From the NCBI GenBank assembly GCA_001643675.2, contig LSRY02000028.1, positions 992,001 to 1,056,000 on the forward strand: a DNA stretch of 64,000 bases. The letters run 5' to 3'. Made by a program: the position numbers and the translations under genes. Positions 49,801 to 60,247 of the stretch are shown here, piece by piece. This stretch comes from Monocercomonoides exilis (Eukaryota; Preaxostyla; Oxymonadida; Polymastigidae). Numbering within the stretch: position 1 is the first letter of the stretch; every line of letters begins with the position of its first letter. The notes under the pieces were generated by a model. It was given only the letters and a program-made list of their open reading frames with translations. It had not been told where the DNA came from and ran no database searches.

Positions 49801-52800
49801 AAACCCAGTTGTAGTTGTTGATCTGAACAGTTGTCTGATTATCTTTGAGGTTCCCGACACCAACCTCCAATTGATCACATGGGTTTGCATCGCTTCCACA
49901 GTTCGGCAAAGTGCTTTTTCCTGCCTCAACAAAGATAATATCTCCTGTTCCAGAAAACAGATATTTCTTGATTGAATAGTCAATTTCTGAGCTTTCAACG
50001 GAGTCCATAACCCAGAAATTTGGCTCAGGCGTGTTCAGCTCGTCGATTGTCCCAAACCACAGATCTTCTTTGATCAGCGTTTCTGGATTGCTGCAAAGCA
50101 GAAACAGATCACTTCCCTTTGAGGCAAGATTTCCTGTGAAAGTGTTTGACTTCATCGAATACTGAACATTCGCATCGAATTTCAGATGCAGTCCTCCCCC
50201 ATAGCCCTGCGCTCCCAGCGCTGCACAGCTCTCCACTCTGTTCAGAGTGAATATCAGCTCTCCTCCATTCGACACATTGAATGCTCCCATCCCACCAAAT
50301 GGAATCTCGCCTTGGCACATAGCTTTCGAAAATACACAGTTGCTGATCTCCACTCGCTTTCCTTGTCCAATAACGCCTGAAAAGACTGAGCCATTCCCGT
50401 TGTTACGAGTCACATTCGACAATTCGCTTGAAAGTATTTTTATTCCATTTCCTTCCCCAAAAGAAATGACACTGCCACTTTCCAGTGTTGTTCCATTGAC
50501 TGTTAGCTTCTTAATGTCGGCTGAAGATTCACCTATCAAGTGGATCAGTCCATTATGTGTCAGACTCTCAATCGCTACAAAAGTGCATCCTGCAACAAAT
50601 AATGATGTTCCTTGTCCTCTCAGCTCAACTGCTGCAATATCTCCAAAATCAATTCTTTTCAGCTCAAATTCAGTCAAATGAACTTCGCCTCCTGTTGCAC
50701 AAAGAATGCTGAATTCGATTGCCTCGCTATCTATTTGCCTTGTTGCTGAGCAATTAGCAATGTTCAAAGTTGATTGCTGGCACAGAATCAGAAACAAACG
50801 AGGCGTTTCAACGAAGCTTGGAGGCAAGGAAAACGTAATATTCGAAATTGAAACATCTACTTCTGTCTCAATCAAACCATCCCCTTCCCCGCTTCCGTTA
50901 CTGCAAACTAAAACAGAAGTATTTTTTGTTGTCGCTAAAATAGAAACAGAGCACGAGGCAAGCTTTGTGCAGCTGTCCAGCTGGAATGATGGGAGTATCT
51001 CAACAACACCTTGCTGTTGCGTTGATCCAAATCTCAATTCAACAACTTTGCTGATTGAACGGCAAGGAGCAAATGTGAATCCGCATCCTGAGTGATCGTA
51101 TCCTCCATCTTCCTCACCCCCAACATATCCGTTTCCAGAAAATGAAATCAGTAATGCAGCCAAAGGAATCGCATAATCTCGATTGCAGGAGATTCGCTCA
51201 TATCCCATCAAATCCATTTTATCCATTTCCCTCCAGGAAATTTGGAAGTTATCTGTTCGAACTGCTTCAGTCAAATTGCTTCCATCCACAAATATGTTGC
51301 TTCCTTTCCATGCATTGCATTCAAAAAATGTCAGGTTTTTCAGCGAATAAACTCCATTATTATCTGAAATATGCAGATGTATTCCTCCTCCTAATCCTCT
51401 TCCTCTGTTTGATTCTTCACCGCTTGGGACACTGCAGCTGCTGAATCTGGCGTTCTTCACAGTAACATCCATATTCCCTTGTTTCTGGATAAACAAAGAT
51501 CCACCCTTCAGCTCGTTTCCATCTTCGCATGTAGCGGTTATCTGGCATCTGTCAATCACAATCTCACAGCTTCCTCTATTCCCATATGCACTAAACAGTC
51601 CCCCATTTCCGTTTTTCACGGTTATTCCGTTGAATTCGCAGCTCTGCAACGTGAATGAGCTTCCTCCTTCAAACAAAAACGGACTCGTTGAAAATGCCAT
51701 TTTGTTTGTTTCTGCAACAACATCAAATCCATTTGCAACAAATATTCCACCACTAATTTTTGCAAAGCTGAAATTGATCTCGTTGCTTTCTTCTGAATAA
51801 GTTCGCGAAAACCCACAGTCATTGAACGTCAGACTGTTTCCATTGCATTGAATCAAAGATGTTCTGGAGTTGAGAGATAGGGGCAAAACAAAAGTGATGT
51901 TTGTGATTGTTGTTGGCTGAGTGACTGTTATTAAAGAAGTTGAATCTGTTGGAGGTGGTGGAGAAACAGCAATTCTTGTGTTCTTTTGGGCGCATTTCAC
52001 TTTCCATTCGCCAACATTCATTCCTATCTCTTCGCTCCAAACAAATGAAGGATCGAGAATGATATCTTTATTCAATGAAGAAAAGCGAAGATTTGCTACG
52101 AATGCAATTGTAGAGCAGGGATAGCCGGAATGACCACATCCACTGAAGTCTCTCTCGTTGTTTCCTCCAACTACTACTGGTAGAGGGAATGGATCAATTA
52201 AATAAACAGCCAGAGGAATTCCATAATCCTCATTTCCATTTTCGAAGCCCATTGCATCATCATATTCTGCTGCATTTGTTGAGATCGTAACATCCACTTT
52301 TCCAGAATTCATCAAATCTGCCAAATTCGCTTCATCAAAAAACATGTTGTTTCCTCCTTTCGCTGCATGGTTTTTTTCAACGCCGCTCGTAAAGCTGGCT
52401 GAAGAAATCGAATAATCATTGAACTGACCAGCAGCCTTCACAAACAGCCCTCCCCCGTATCCGCATTGAGTTCTTGTATCACTTGCTCCGCACTTTGAAA
52501 ACGATGTGAGCGTTCCATCTTTTCCGATGCTCAGCTTTCCGCTTCCAGCAAACGAAGCATATATCCCTCCGCCACAACCAGAGCAAGCCAAACAGTTGTA
52601 AAATGTTGCCTCACTAATCTCAACAATATTTCCTGTATTCATCACAATATTCATTGCGCTTCCATTTCCATTTGCGAGTTCAATGGATTTCATGTTGATT
52701 TTTTCCACTTTCACTGTTTTTCCATTTTCAATCGTTATGGATGCCTTGTTGTTACACACAATTCCTTCCATTGTCGAATTCTGAAGAGTCAATGAACCTC

Positions 52801-55800
52801 CATTTGTGCATTCAATTATTCCTTCATTTGATGTGGCAGTTGTATTCGAAATGTTGCAAAGATCAATGATCAGTTGTCCGTTCGTGTGTGAAATCATCAG
52901 AGGTGCTTCTGTTAATTTGAATCCTTTCACAACAAGCGATTTCACTGTGCTCGTTCCTCCCACGCAAATAATAAAACAGTACGACATTGTTGTGTCTGAC
53001 ATTAGCATCAGCACACATTGCTCAGACGAGAAAGATCCTGACTGAACCAGAAATAGAGTTTCTCTTCCAGATAGTGAACTCGGCAGATAAAACTTGATAC
53101 TCAAAAAAGAAACTGTTGCTCTACCAACAATCATCCCATCTTGATTTTTTGTCGAATTATCGTTTACGATGAGTTGTGCCTGAGCCCTAATCCCTCGAAC
53201 ACTTGTAGTACCTTCAGACAGAGATATCTCTCGTGAAAGAGTGGAACTGCTATCGACCGCAATTGACACTCCACTTGATGTTTTGTGCTGCAGGAGCACA
53301 TAATCGACTGTTGAGCATTGCTCGTCAGCAAATCCACACATGTACCAATCTCTTTTGTTCGCATTCCCAACATAAAACTCGCTCGGTTTGCTTCTGAGAT
53401 AAAGCACAAGAGGAATCGCAAACGAACGATCGCTATTTTCATATCCACACAGATCAGTGAGCACATTCAGTTGAGTGCTGAACTTCAACCGATCTGCATT
53501 GATCACTTGGCTGAAATCCTCCGCCTCAATAAAAATGTTGTTTCCGAATTGCGAAGCACGGCAGTTGGTGAATGTCATCTTGTCAAAGATAAAATCATTG
53601 GCCGAGTTCTCCAATTTCAGAAATATTGCCCCTCCAAATCCGTTGCTTCCTGCTCCCTGTGCACCACAGTCAGCAAAAGTCAGCGAATCAATTTCTCCAA
53701 GTCTCATTTTTGAGCCAGATTGCATTATTATGGAAAGGCATCCTCCATTTCCCCTTTCACATTTACACCCATCAAATGATATATTATTCAGAGTCAATGC
53801 CTCTCCATTTGAAACGTTACACTCAATCACTCCTCCATTTCCAGAGCTTCGAATGACCTCTGTGAGGTTAGTGTTAGAAATTTCAGAAAATGAGGAAATT
53901 GGAGCCCTAATGAGCTGAGTGCTTGTTCTCAAAGAAGACACAATACAGGAATCAATTGAAATGCTTCCGAAAGCAATGTCAAATAATGGCTTGCTAAAAG
54001 AAGTGGACTGAGCCCTAGACGAAGTAATGAGAAGATGCTTCAGGTTAGCTCTTCCAGACGAACCAGAAATTGAAAATAATCCAACTGTTTCTGTTGCAGT
54101 GTTGTGGTCAATCGTCAATGAGAAGACACTCAAAGCACCTGCATTGATGGAGAACAGCATTAAGGAACTTGACAGTGTGCTTGTTCTTATGACTGATTTG
54201 TCTGTTCCATTACCAATCACTTTGACTTTATCGCTGTTGATGGATAGCACAGAAGAAGGAGTAAAGACTGATTCAAGCAAAAATATTTTGCATTCAACAT
54301 TATCTATCATATTTTCAAATGCGTGTTCAATCGTTTTGCATGGAATTGTATCGTTCAGACCGCAAAGCTCATCCAAATCGTTTCCATTCTCATGAACATA
54401 TCGAGTCAGAAGCATCACCTTTACAGGAAGCCATCCATTGTACACTTCGCTATTAGCTGTACCACCATAAAACACTCGCTTTTCTGTCGTTGTTGAATAT
54501 GATTCGAAAAATGGATTAGAATTAACTCCACCGCTATTTATTTTCACATCATTTCCCATTCCGTTCTTCGCTTCATTTTGATGGAAAAAGCAGTATCTAA
54601 TAAATTGGGTTTGAACTGCTTGTTCCGAAAGCCCTTCAAAGCACATTCCTGTTCCTCCAAAAACTGTTGAATTTGTAAATGTTCCATTCAACGTATTGAA
54701 GATAAACGTATTTTCTGTGATCAAAAGTGCTGAAAGGTTTATGTTTGGAATAGGCCCATTAACAAATATACATCCAGCAGAATTTCCAGCCGAATTCTTC
54801 ACAAATCGACAATTTGAGAAAATGAATGTTCCTGATTCTTGAAGATATTGAGTGCGTAAGTAGCATACCATTCCGTGAGTACGGAGTATCGAACAATTGT
54901 AAAAAATGAGATTTATGTATTGTTCATTTTTCATATGATCAACGCTACAAATAGCTCCTCCATGATATGCGCAACACTTACTGAAATTTGATGAATCAAC
55001 ATTAACATTTTCCAAATTTGAGAGATATAAAGCACCTCCATGATTGAACTCTCCATTTTTAATTGTGCTAATGCTGTCAAATAAACAATAACGAATATTG
55101 ATTGATGCCCCACGGGCAGAAATGGCAATGGCACCCCCAAATCCTTGCGGGGGTGTATTTTTCCATTCACACCAAACAAATGAATGCTCTCCTTTACCCA
55201 AAACTTTACTTTCTAGCGATAATGGATTCTCTTGCTTTCCAGAATAATTATCATTCGACGAACGATAGCAAGAAATAAATGAATTGTTCAACGAAGTCAA
55301 GGATGCACAAGGACTGTTTAAACTTTGAAATAGTCCTCCATCATACACATCGCTAACTGAAAAGAATGAGCAGTGGCTGATTGACGTGTAATGATGGAAA
55401 GAGGGCATTGTCAAAGGATAATAAACTGACTTTGTTGCTTGGTTATTCGTCAAATTTTCAAAAGAAGAATACAACGCAGTGACAAGAGTCGCGCCTTCTG
55501 CAAAAAGAAATGGTGAAGAGGAAGTCATCATTGAGGAAAAAGAGCAATGAGATATCGACAATAACTCACAGCAAGCACCTGAAGTTGATAAATTGGATTT
55601 CATCAAAGGAGGTGCAACAAATGCAGGAAATTTACAGTAAAGACTGATATTTGATAAGCTTGTCGCGCTCTCGGACAAGGAGATCGGGCTTGAACACATA
55701 GATTCCTTGAAATGAATGGAACACTGAAAAATAATCAGAGATGATGAGCAAATGCATCTGAAAATTGGGATGCAAAAACAATGATAAATGTTGCAGTGCG

Positions 55801-56089
55801 ATATCTCCAACGAAGAATTGCTCAGAACAAAATCTGTGAGAAGAGAATTTTTCAAATTGTTCTCTATTAAGAATGAAAATTTTTTTTGAAAAATCAATAA
55901 AAACATACAATTTATTCAAAATAAATTTTCCTAAATAAAAAGCACACCTATATGGATTATATTTGAACTTTTGTCGTCTTGCAAATCAAATAAAACATTT
56001 AACTCCAGAAACTGTTCACCATCCGCAAAATCATTAATGACGGCAAAGCACAAGATTTGAAAACAATAAAAAAAATGAAACAGTCTCAT
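43829..56089 (-). CDS. Giant receptor-like pseudokinase with tandem beta-helix ectodomain
   Basis: Two exons, 56089-55948 and 55863-43829 (84-nt intron, phase 1), giving 4,058 residues. MRLFHFFYCFQILCFAV is a signal peptide. About 3,500 extracellular residues are built of beta-helix-like strands (for example SLNNSFISC, NISFDGCKC) rich in Asn, Gly, Ser and Cys. A Cys-Gly-x(3-5)-Pro/Gln-Cys motif recurs eight times (near residues 547, 889, 1289, 1640, 2034, 2395, 2704 and 3086), marking modules of about 310-400 residues. One membrane helix follows near 3608 (TIVIVLAVLFLVVLVGFVIF), then a basic juxtamembrane stretch. The tail keeps kinase C-lobe landmarks (WKAPELL, SIGMMLWECLTLQIPFG, KKDRPSL). 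I find no Gly loop, no VAIK lysine, no HRD and no DFG, so it should not phosphorylate. Surface sensing or adhesion is inferred. The small paralogue lies at 27129-30101. Confidence 0.92.
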
Positions 56090-56182
56090 TTGTTGCTTAT
56101 TTTTTGGTGTGAAACCAAATAAAAGCAATTCTGTTCAAATATGATCCTTTCTTATATTTAAGTATGGGCATTTCTAACAATC

Positions 56183-56210
<28 letters not shown>
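56183..56210. repeat. A28 homopolymer
   Basis: 28 consecutive A on the plus strand, in the spacer between the receptor gene and the next gene. It is probably a slippage tract; no retroposed gene lies next to it. Confidence 0.95.
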
Positions 56211-56213
<3 letters not shown>

Positions 56214-56359
56214 ACTTTTGAAACAAAAAACCTTCAAAACACATCTGAGGTGCAATAAAAAGATATTTCTATAATTTATAAGACGTAAATTTAAAAAATT
56301 CCACTGTTTTTTTAACTTTGAATTAATGATAAGTTGTGCATTTTGATTTCCATTAATGT

Positions 56360-57946
56360 TCATTTATTAATACGCTTCATCGCAGCAAAATTTCCAGTAT
56401 CATCATCCACTTCTTCATTATCTTCCTCATGCTGCTCACTCATACAGTTTGTTGAAAATTGTGAAGTCTCCTCTGATTCATCCGATTTTTCATGTGCAAA
56501 GGCAGATGGCGAAAGAAGAGGCTCGTCATGATGATTGGACTCCACATCATCGCTTTCAGTTGTTTCTGTTTCGTTTTGTGGAAGTGGAGGATTCTGCTGC
56601 TCATCTTGCTGTTGCTGTATAACTTGCTGTCTGAGATGGGGCGGAGGAACGAAAAAGAAATAACTTTCATATCCAGTTATAACAGATAGGAAAAATGCCA
56701 TGATTGAATAGACCAACTTCAAGATGAATGAATTGTGATGATCGGGCAAATGAGGAAACGGCTGCAAATCAAAAATTGAATCATAGAAAATAAAAATGAA
56801 AATGAAATAAAATTGATATTGCCGATTCAATGAAAAAAAATGCAAACCAAATGATTTCTTTCAAGAAAGGAATAATATTCCACAGAAACGCCACCAATTA
56901 TTACAAAAAATATAAATAACTTCATCCACCATTCGGAAATAACGAAAAGCGAATAACTTAATATTACAATACATGCAATGTCTAAACACGTAAGATTGCA
57001 AATAAATAAATAAATAAATAAATAAACATTAGAAAAATAATTTGATTTTGATATAATAAAAAAAAAACCCTCTCAAACAGAAGAAAAAGAGAAAGAGAAA
57101 GAAAATACAAAAAAAGCAGGAAAAAATATTTTTTTTAAATATGTTATACTGTCTTTTTGCGCTCCGTCAAGAGCATTTATTATTTGTCTAAAAAATCCAC
57201 GATTCCTGTTTTGAGGTTGTTGATCAAGAGTAGGAGGTTCTTGAAGCTCTTGTGGTAAAGCTTGGGGTGCATCGTAGCTGTTGCCTTTTGAATTCGCATT
57301 TTCATCAGAAGATTCTTTTGTGGAATCAAGTGGATCCTGCTTTCGTTGCTGCGCCTTATGTTTCTGTTTTTTTTTTTTTTTCACAGTTGTTCATTCAAAA
57401 TGATTGATTTTTTGATTTTTTGAAATTCATTGCAATATTAAAAACAAAAATTAATCAGTAACTCAAACCAAAGCGTAAACTACCAATATTGCAGAACCAA
57501 TTATGATCAATAAGCCGATAAGTGCAATAATTATAAATAATCGACTCTTCACTTTTGAAATGACATTCATAGATATGATTAATATTAAAAGCATCCAAGT
57601 TATTATTCTCATAAAGTTTCTGCAAGAAGGTACATTTTTAGTGAATGCTTCATTCTTAAGCCGTGAAATAAAACTTTTCTTTTTCAATAATGTTTTAATA
57701 TCAATTTTTGAAGTCTCTAAATAGTAATCACAAAAAGAGTGATAAAAATTAAATAAGTTAGTTATTTTTAAGCGAACCATTCAATACATCCTCTGGCTTA
57801 TTTATTATATTTTGTTCCTGAAGTTTGCATACAATTTCTGTTGGTGAAAGCCCATCATTTTTGGTTAAAAGCAACAAATCAATAATGTTGCCAACATAAT
57901 TTTCTTGATTTTTTTCATTTTCGTTCGTTTCACATGAGGAAATCAT
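56360..57946 (-). CDS. Multipass membrane protein of unknown function
   Basis: Five exons: 57946-57778, 57716-57469, 57363-57150, 56981-56848 and 56761-56360, with phases 1, 0, 1, 0, giving 388 residues. The cytosolic-looking N-terminus (about 1-85) is charged and includes a short helical stretch (NIIDLLLLTKNDGLSPTEIV) like a small winged-helix or UBA-type fold. It is followed by two hydrophobic helices (about 95-140), a polar Gln/Pro/Asp linker, and two adjoining helices in exon four. A last helix follows near 270-290 (LVYSIMAFFLSVITGY), then a 90-residue Gln-, then Glu/Asp/Ser-rich tail. This makes about five membrane spans. I do not recognise the family. The linker exon starts right after a pyrimidine/poly-T tract that serves as the acceptor. 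Confidence 0.8.
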
Positions 57947-58228
57947 TCCGAAAATATTGAAAAAAAATAATTATACATACAAGCATTTTTTCAAAATAGT
58001 TTCCAGGATGCAAGCGAAAAAAACAAACAAATAAAATTATATTGTTTTCATTTCCTTTCATCAATGATTTTTTCTTATGGTTTATAATAACTGTTGATTT
58101 TTGTATTTTTGAAAAACATGGCTTATTTTTTCAAACAAGGAGTTTGCTTTATATATGTTTTGTAACCTTTTGAACTATTATGCGAATATGTATTTGCTCA
58201 AAATATTTATTGGCTTTTCACATTGAAA
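57947..58228. promoter_or_regulatory. Bidirectional intergenic region
   Basis: About 280 bp between divergent start codons, AT-rich. No specific element was recognised. Confidence 0.4.
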
Positions 58229-58812
58229 ATGATAAATCTATTTTTAAAGACTACCGCGGTTGATCAGGGTAAAATCTGGGACCAAATGGTTAAAACTGAA
58301 ATGAAATATCATACTACAACAGAAGATTATACGCCAAATCCCCATACATGTTTGCTAAAATGATTGAAAACATTTTCATTATCTTTTTTTTTCGTTTTTG
58401 TGCAAAAGTTATTCCATATCCAGAAAAACCGTGCAACATATCGCCAAAGGATGTAATGGAACGTTCATTACAGACTCAAGGTTTGTTAACCCAATCCAAT
58501 TTTTGATTATGCAAATTCATCTATTTTTCATTCTTGAAAAGAGAGAACTTTAAGAGAAAAGGAAAGAACCAGAGGTGATGCTCCATCATTTCCATTAACA
58601 TCAAGTCAGATGTATGGCTTTTATTCAACCACACTGGTATGATTTTTTTTCTCTTTTATGAAACATAAAAAATAAATAAATAAATAAAGATGAAACCGGA
58701 TGAGAGATCGTATCATGGAAAACATCATTGCGAGGAAACACAATACGCTCAAGAAACAATAATACATGGTCACACAGCGAGATTTGGAAAGGAGCAGGCT
58801 AAATCAGGGTGA
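58229..58812 (+). CDS. Small four-exon gene, unknown, possibly a microtubule-associated protein
   Basis: Exons 58229-58349, 58409-58480, 58542-58636 and 58690-58812, with phases 1, 1, 0 and a TGA stop, giving 136 residues. A start at ATG 58286 (19 residues shorter) is equally possible. The donors are GTTTGC, GTTTGT and GTATGA, and introns are 53-61 nt. Each reading is too short to stand out alone, but all three junctions keep one frame and a sensible protein. Tyr, His, Pro and Thr are frequent (KYHTTTEDYTPNP, SQMYGFYSTTL, RSYHGKHHCEETQYAQE). That composition resembles small axonemal microtubule-inner proteins of flagellates. This is a hint only; I cannot name the family. Confidence 0.65.
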
Positions 58813-59470
58813 AAACAATAAAATATATTTTAATAATATCTTCTATTTCCTTTTTAAATAAAAGCTGAAAGATGAATTATGTTAAAGACAAAATAATCAA
58901 TTTTATTATATGATTTTCGTTTTTATCATTTTGCATTGTCATTTTCAATTGCGAAAATTTACTTTATAGTTTATTCATTGGTTTTTGTGAACGTTATTTA
59001 AAGGAGAAATGAAAGAAAATTGGATAAAATACCTGAACAACGCGCTCATACTCACACCCACACTAATTTTAAAAAAAGTCAAAGATTTGTTAAGTAGGCT
59101 TAAGTTAGCTGCTTAAAGAATGAACGATAATAATTTTTAATGAAAATTTCATAAAAGGCTCCTTATTTCATTTTCATTAATCACAATAGAACATAAGCGA
59201 AAGAGGACATAATTTCAATTACTTGGAATTTTTCATCTGAATGATGAATTCTCCATTAATTTATCAAATCAATCAAAATACTCAATGAGTTAAAGAAATA
59301 TTAAAAATTCAATTTTGAGAAAAATAAAACTTATTCATTTCTGGTTTTTCGCAATTGCGCGGATATATTTAATAAAATAAGTCAAACTGAAGTGATTGAT
59401 AAAATTTTAAACATTCGTTCCGACGGTAACTGGTTACAAAAGTTATGAAATGAAAATTTTCTTTGTTTCA
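58813..59470. other. AT-rich convergent intergenic spacer
   Basis: About 660 bp between the stops of the small gene (+) and RPB4 (-). No ORF, repeat or RNA gene was seen. Confidence 0.6.
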
Positions 59471-60017
59471 TCAACCTTTTCTAAAGACAGTCATCAATTG
59501 AATAACTCTAATTAATGCATCATCGTCGAATCTCTTCAATGAAGGAATCAATGAACGAGCCTTTTCAGGCGTTTCAGGTGTTAAGTTTGCCAGTTGAGCT
59601 TGTTCATATTCGTGAAAGCCTTGATCAGTTAGTTTTCTTCGTTTATTTAACAATAAAATTTGGAAAATTTAAAACAGAAAGTTACCGAACACTATTTATA
59701 AGTAAAAAATATCCAACCTTCGAAGTTCTTCTGCCAGAGAAGCATTTTTAAATTGAGCAAATTTTTGAACATGATCAAAAGATTTCACAAAAATTCTTTC
59801 ATGAACATTTAAAACAATTTCATATATAAATATCAATGTAATTTAACACAAACTCTGGAGGATCTTGAGCTCCAAATTGAGCATCTTTTACAGACAATAA
59901 CAATTGCAAAACATGATCGTATTGCAACGGCATTGAATCCTGAAAATCAGGTCCCAACTTGCACTGAGAAACGTCAACAATTCTATCATCATCTTCACTT
60001 TCTGTAGTTATTGCCAT
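59471..60017 (-). CDS. RPB4: RNA polymerase II subunit RPB4 (POLR2D)
   Basis: Three exons, 60017-59854, 59795-59718 and 59636-59471, both introns in phase 2 (58 and 81 nt), giving 135 residues, near the usual length. RPB4 forms the stalk of RNA polymerase II with RPB7, aiding initiation and RNA exit. The family pattern is clear: an acidic N-terminus, KSFDHVQKFAQFKN (the usual phi-x-F-x-FKN), LTDQGFHEYEQAQLANLTPETPEKARSLIPSL, and a FDDDALIRVIQLM tail. The start is ATG 60017; a TTG-led extension upstream has no support. It lies head to head with the CDC7-like gene, 230 bp apart. Confidence 0.94.
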
Positions 60018-60247
60018 TTGAGTTGCGGTCAAATTTTGTGCGTGAAATATAAATTACTTCAAGATCCATTTTTAATTCTTGTGTATTTTAAATACATTGA
60101 ATTGATTTTTAGAAGATATTGTTACACCTATATTAACTCATATAAATTATCAAAGAACAAATGTTGAGAAAATAATTTTTTTTTCGTGTTTTTGTTTGTT
60201 TCTTTTCTGTAGAACCAAGGATTGTTGAGCAATTACAAAATGAATAA
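60018..60247. promoter_or_regulatory. Bidirectional intergenic region between RPB4 and CDC7-like gene
   Basis: 230 bp, AT-rich, between divergent starts. No named element was recognised. Confidence 0.4.

Noticed and set aside
56183-56210. Poly(A) tail of a retrotransposed gene
   Set aside because: No coding sequence or target duplication flanks it, and other A/T homopolymers occur in spacers here.
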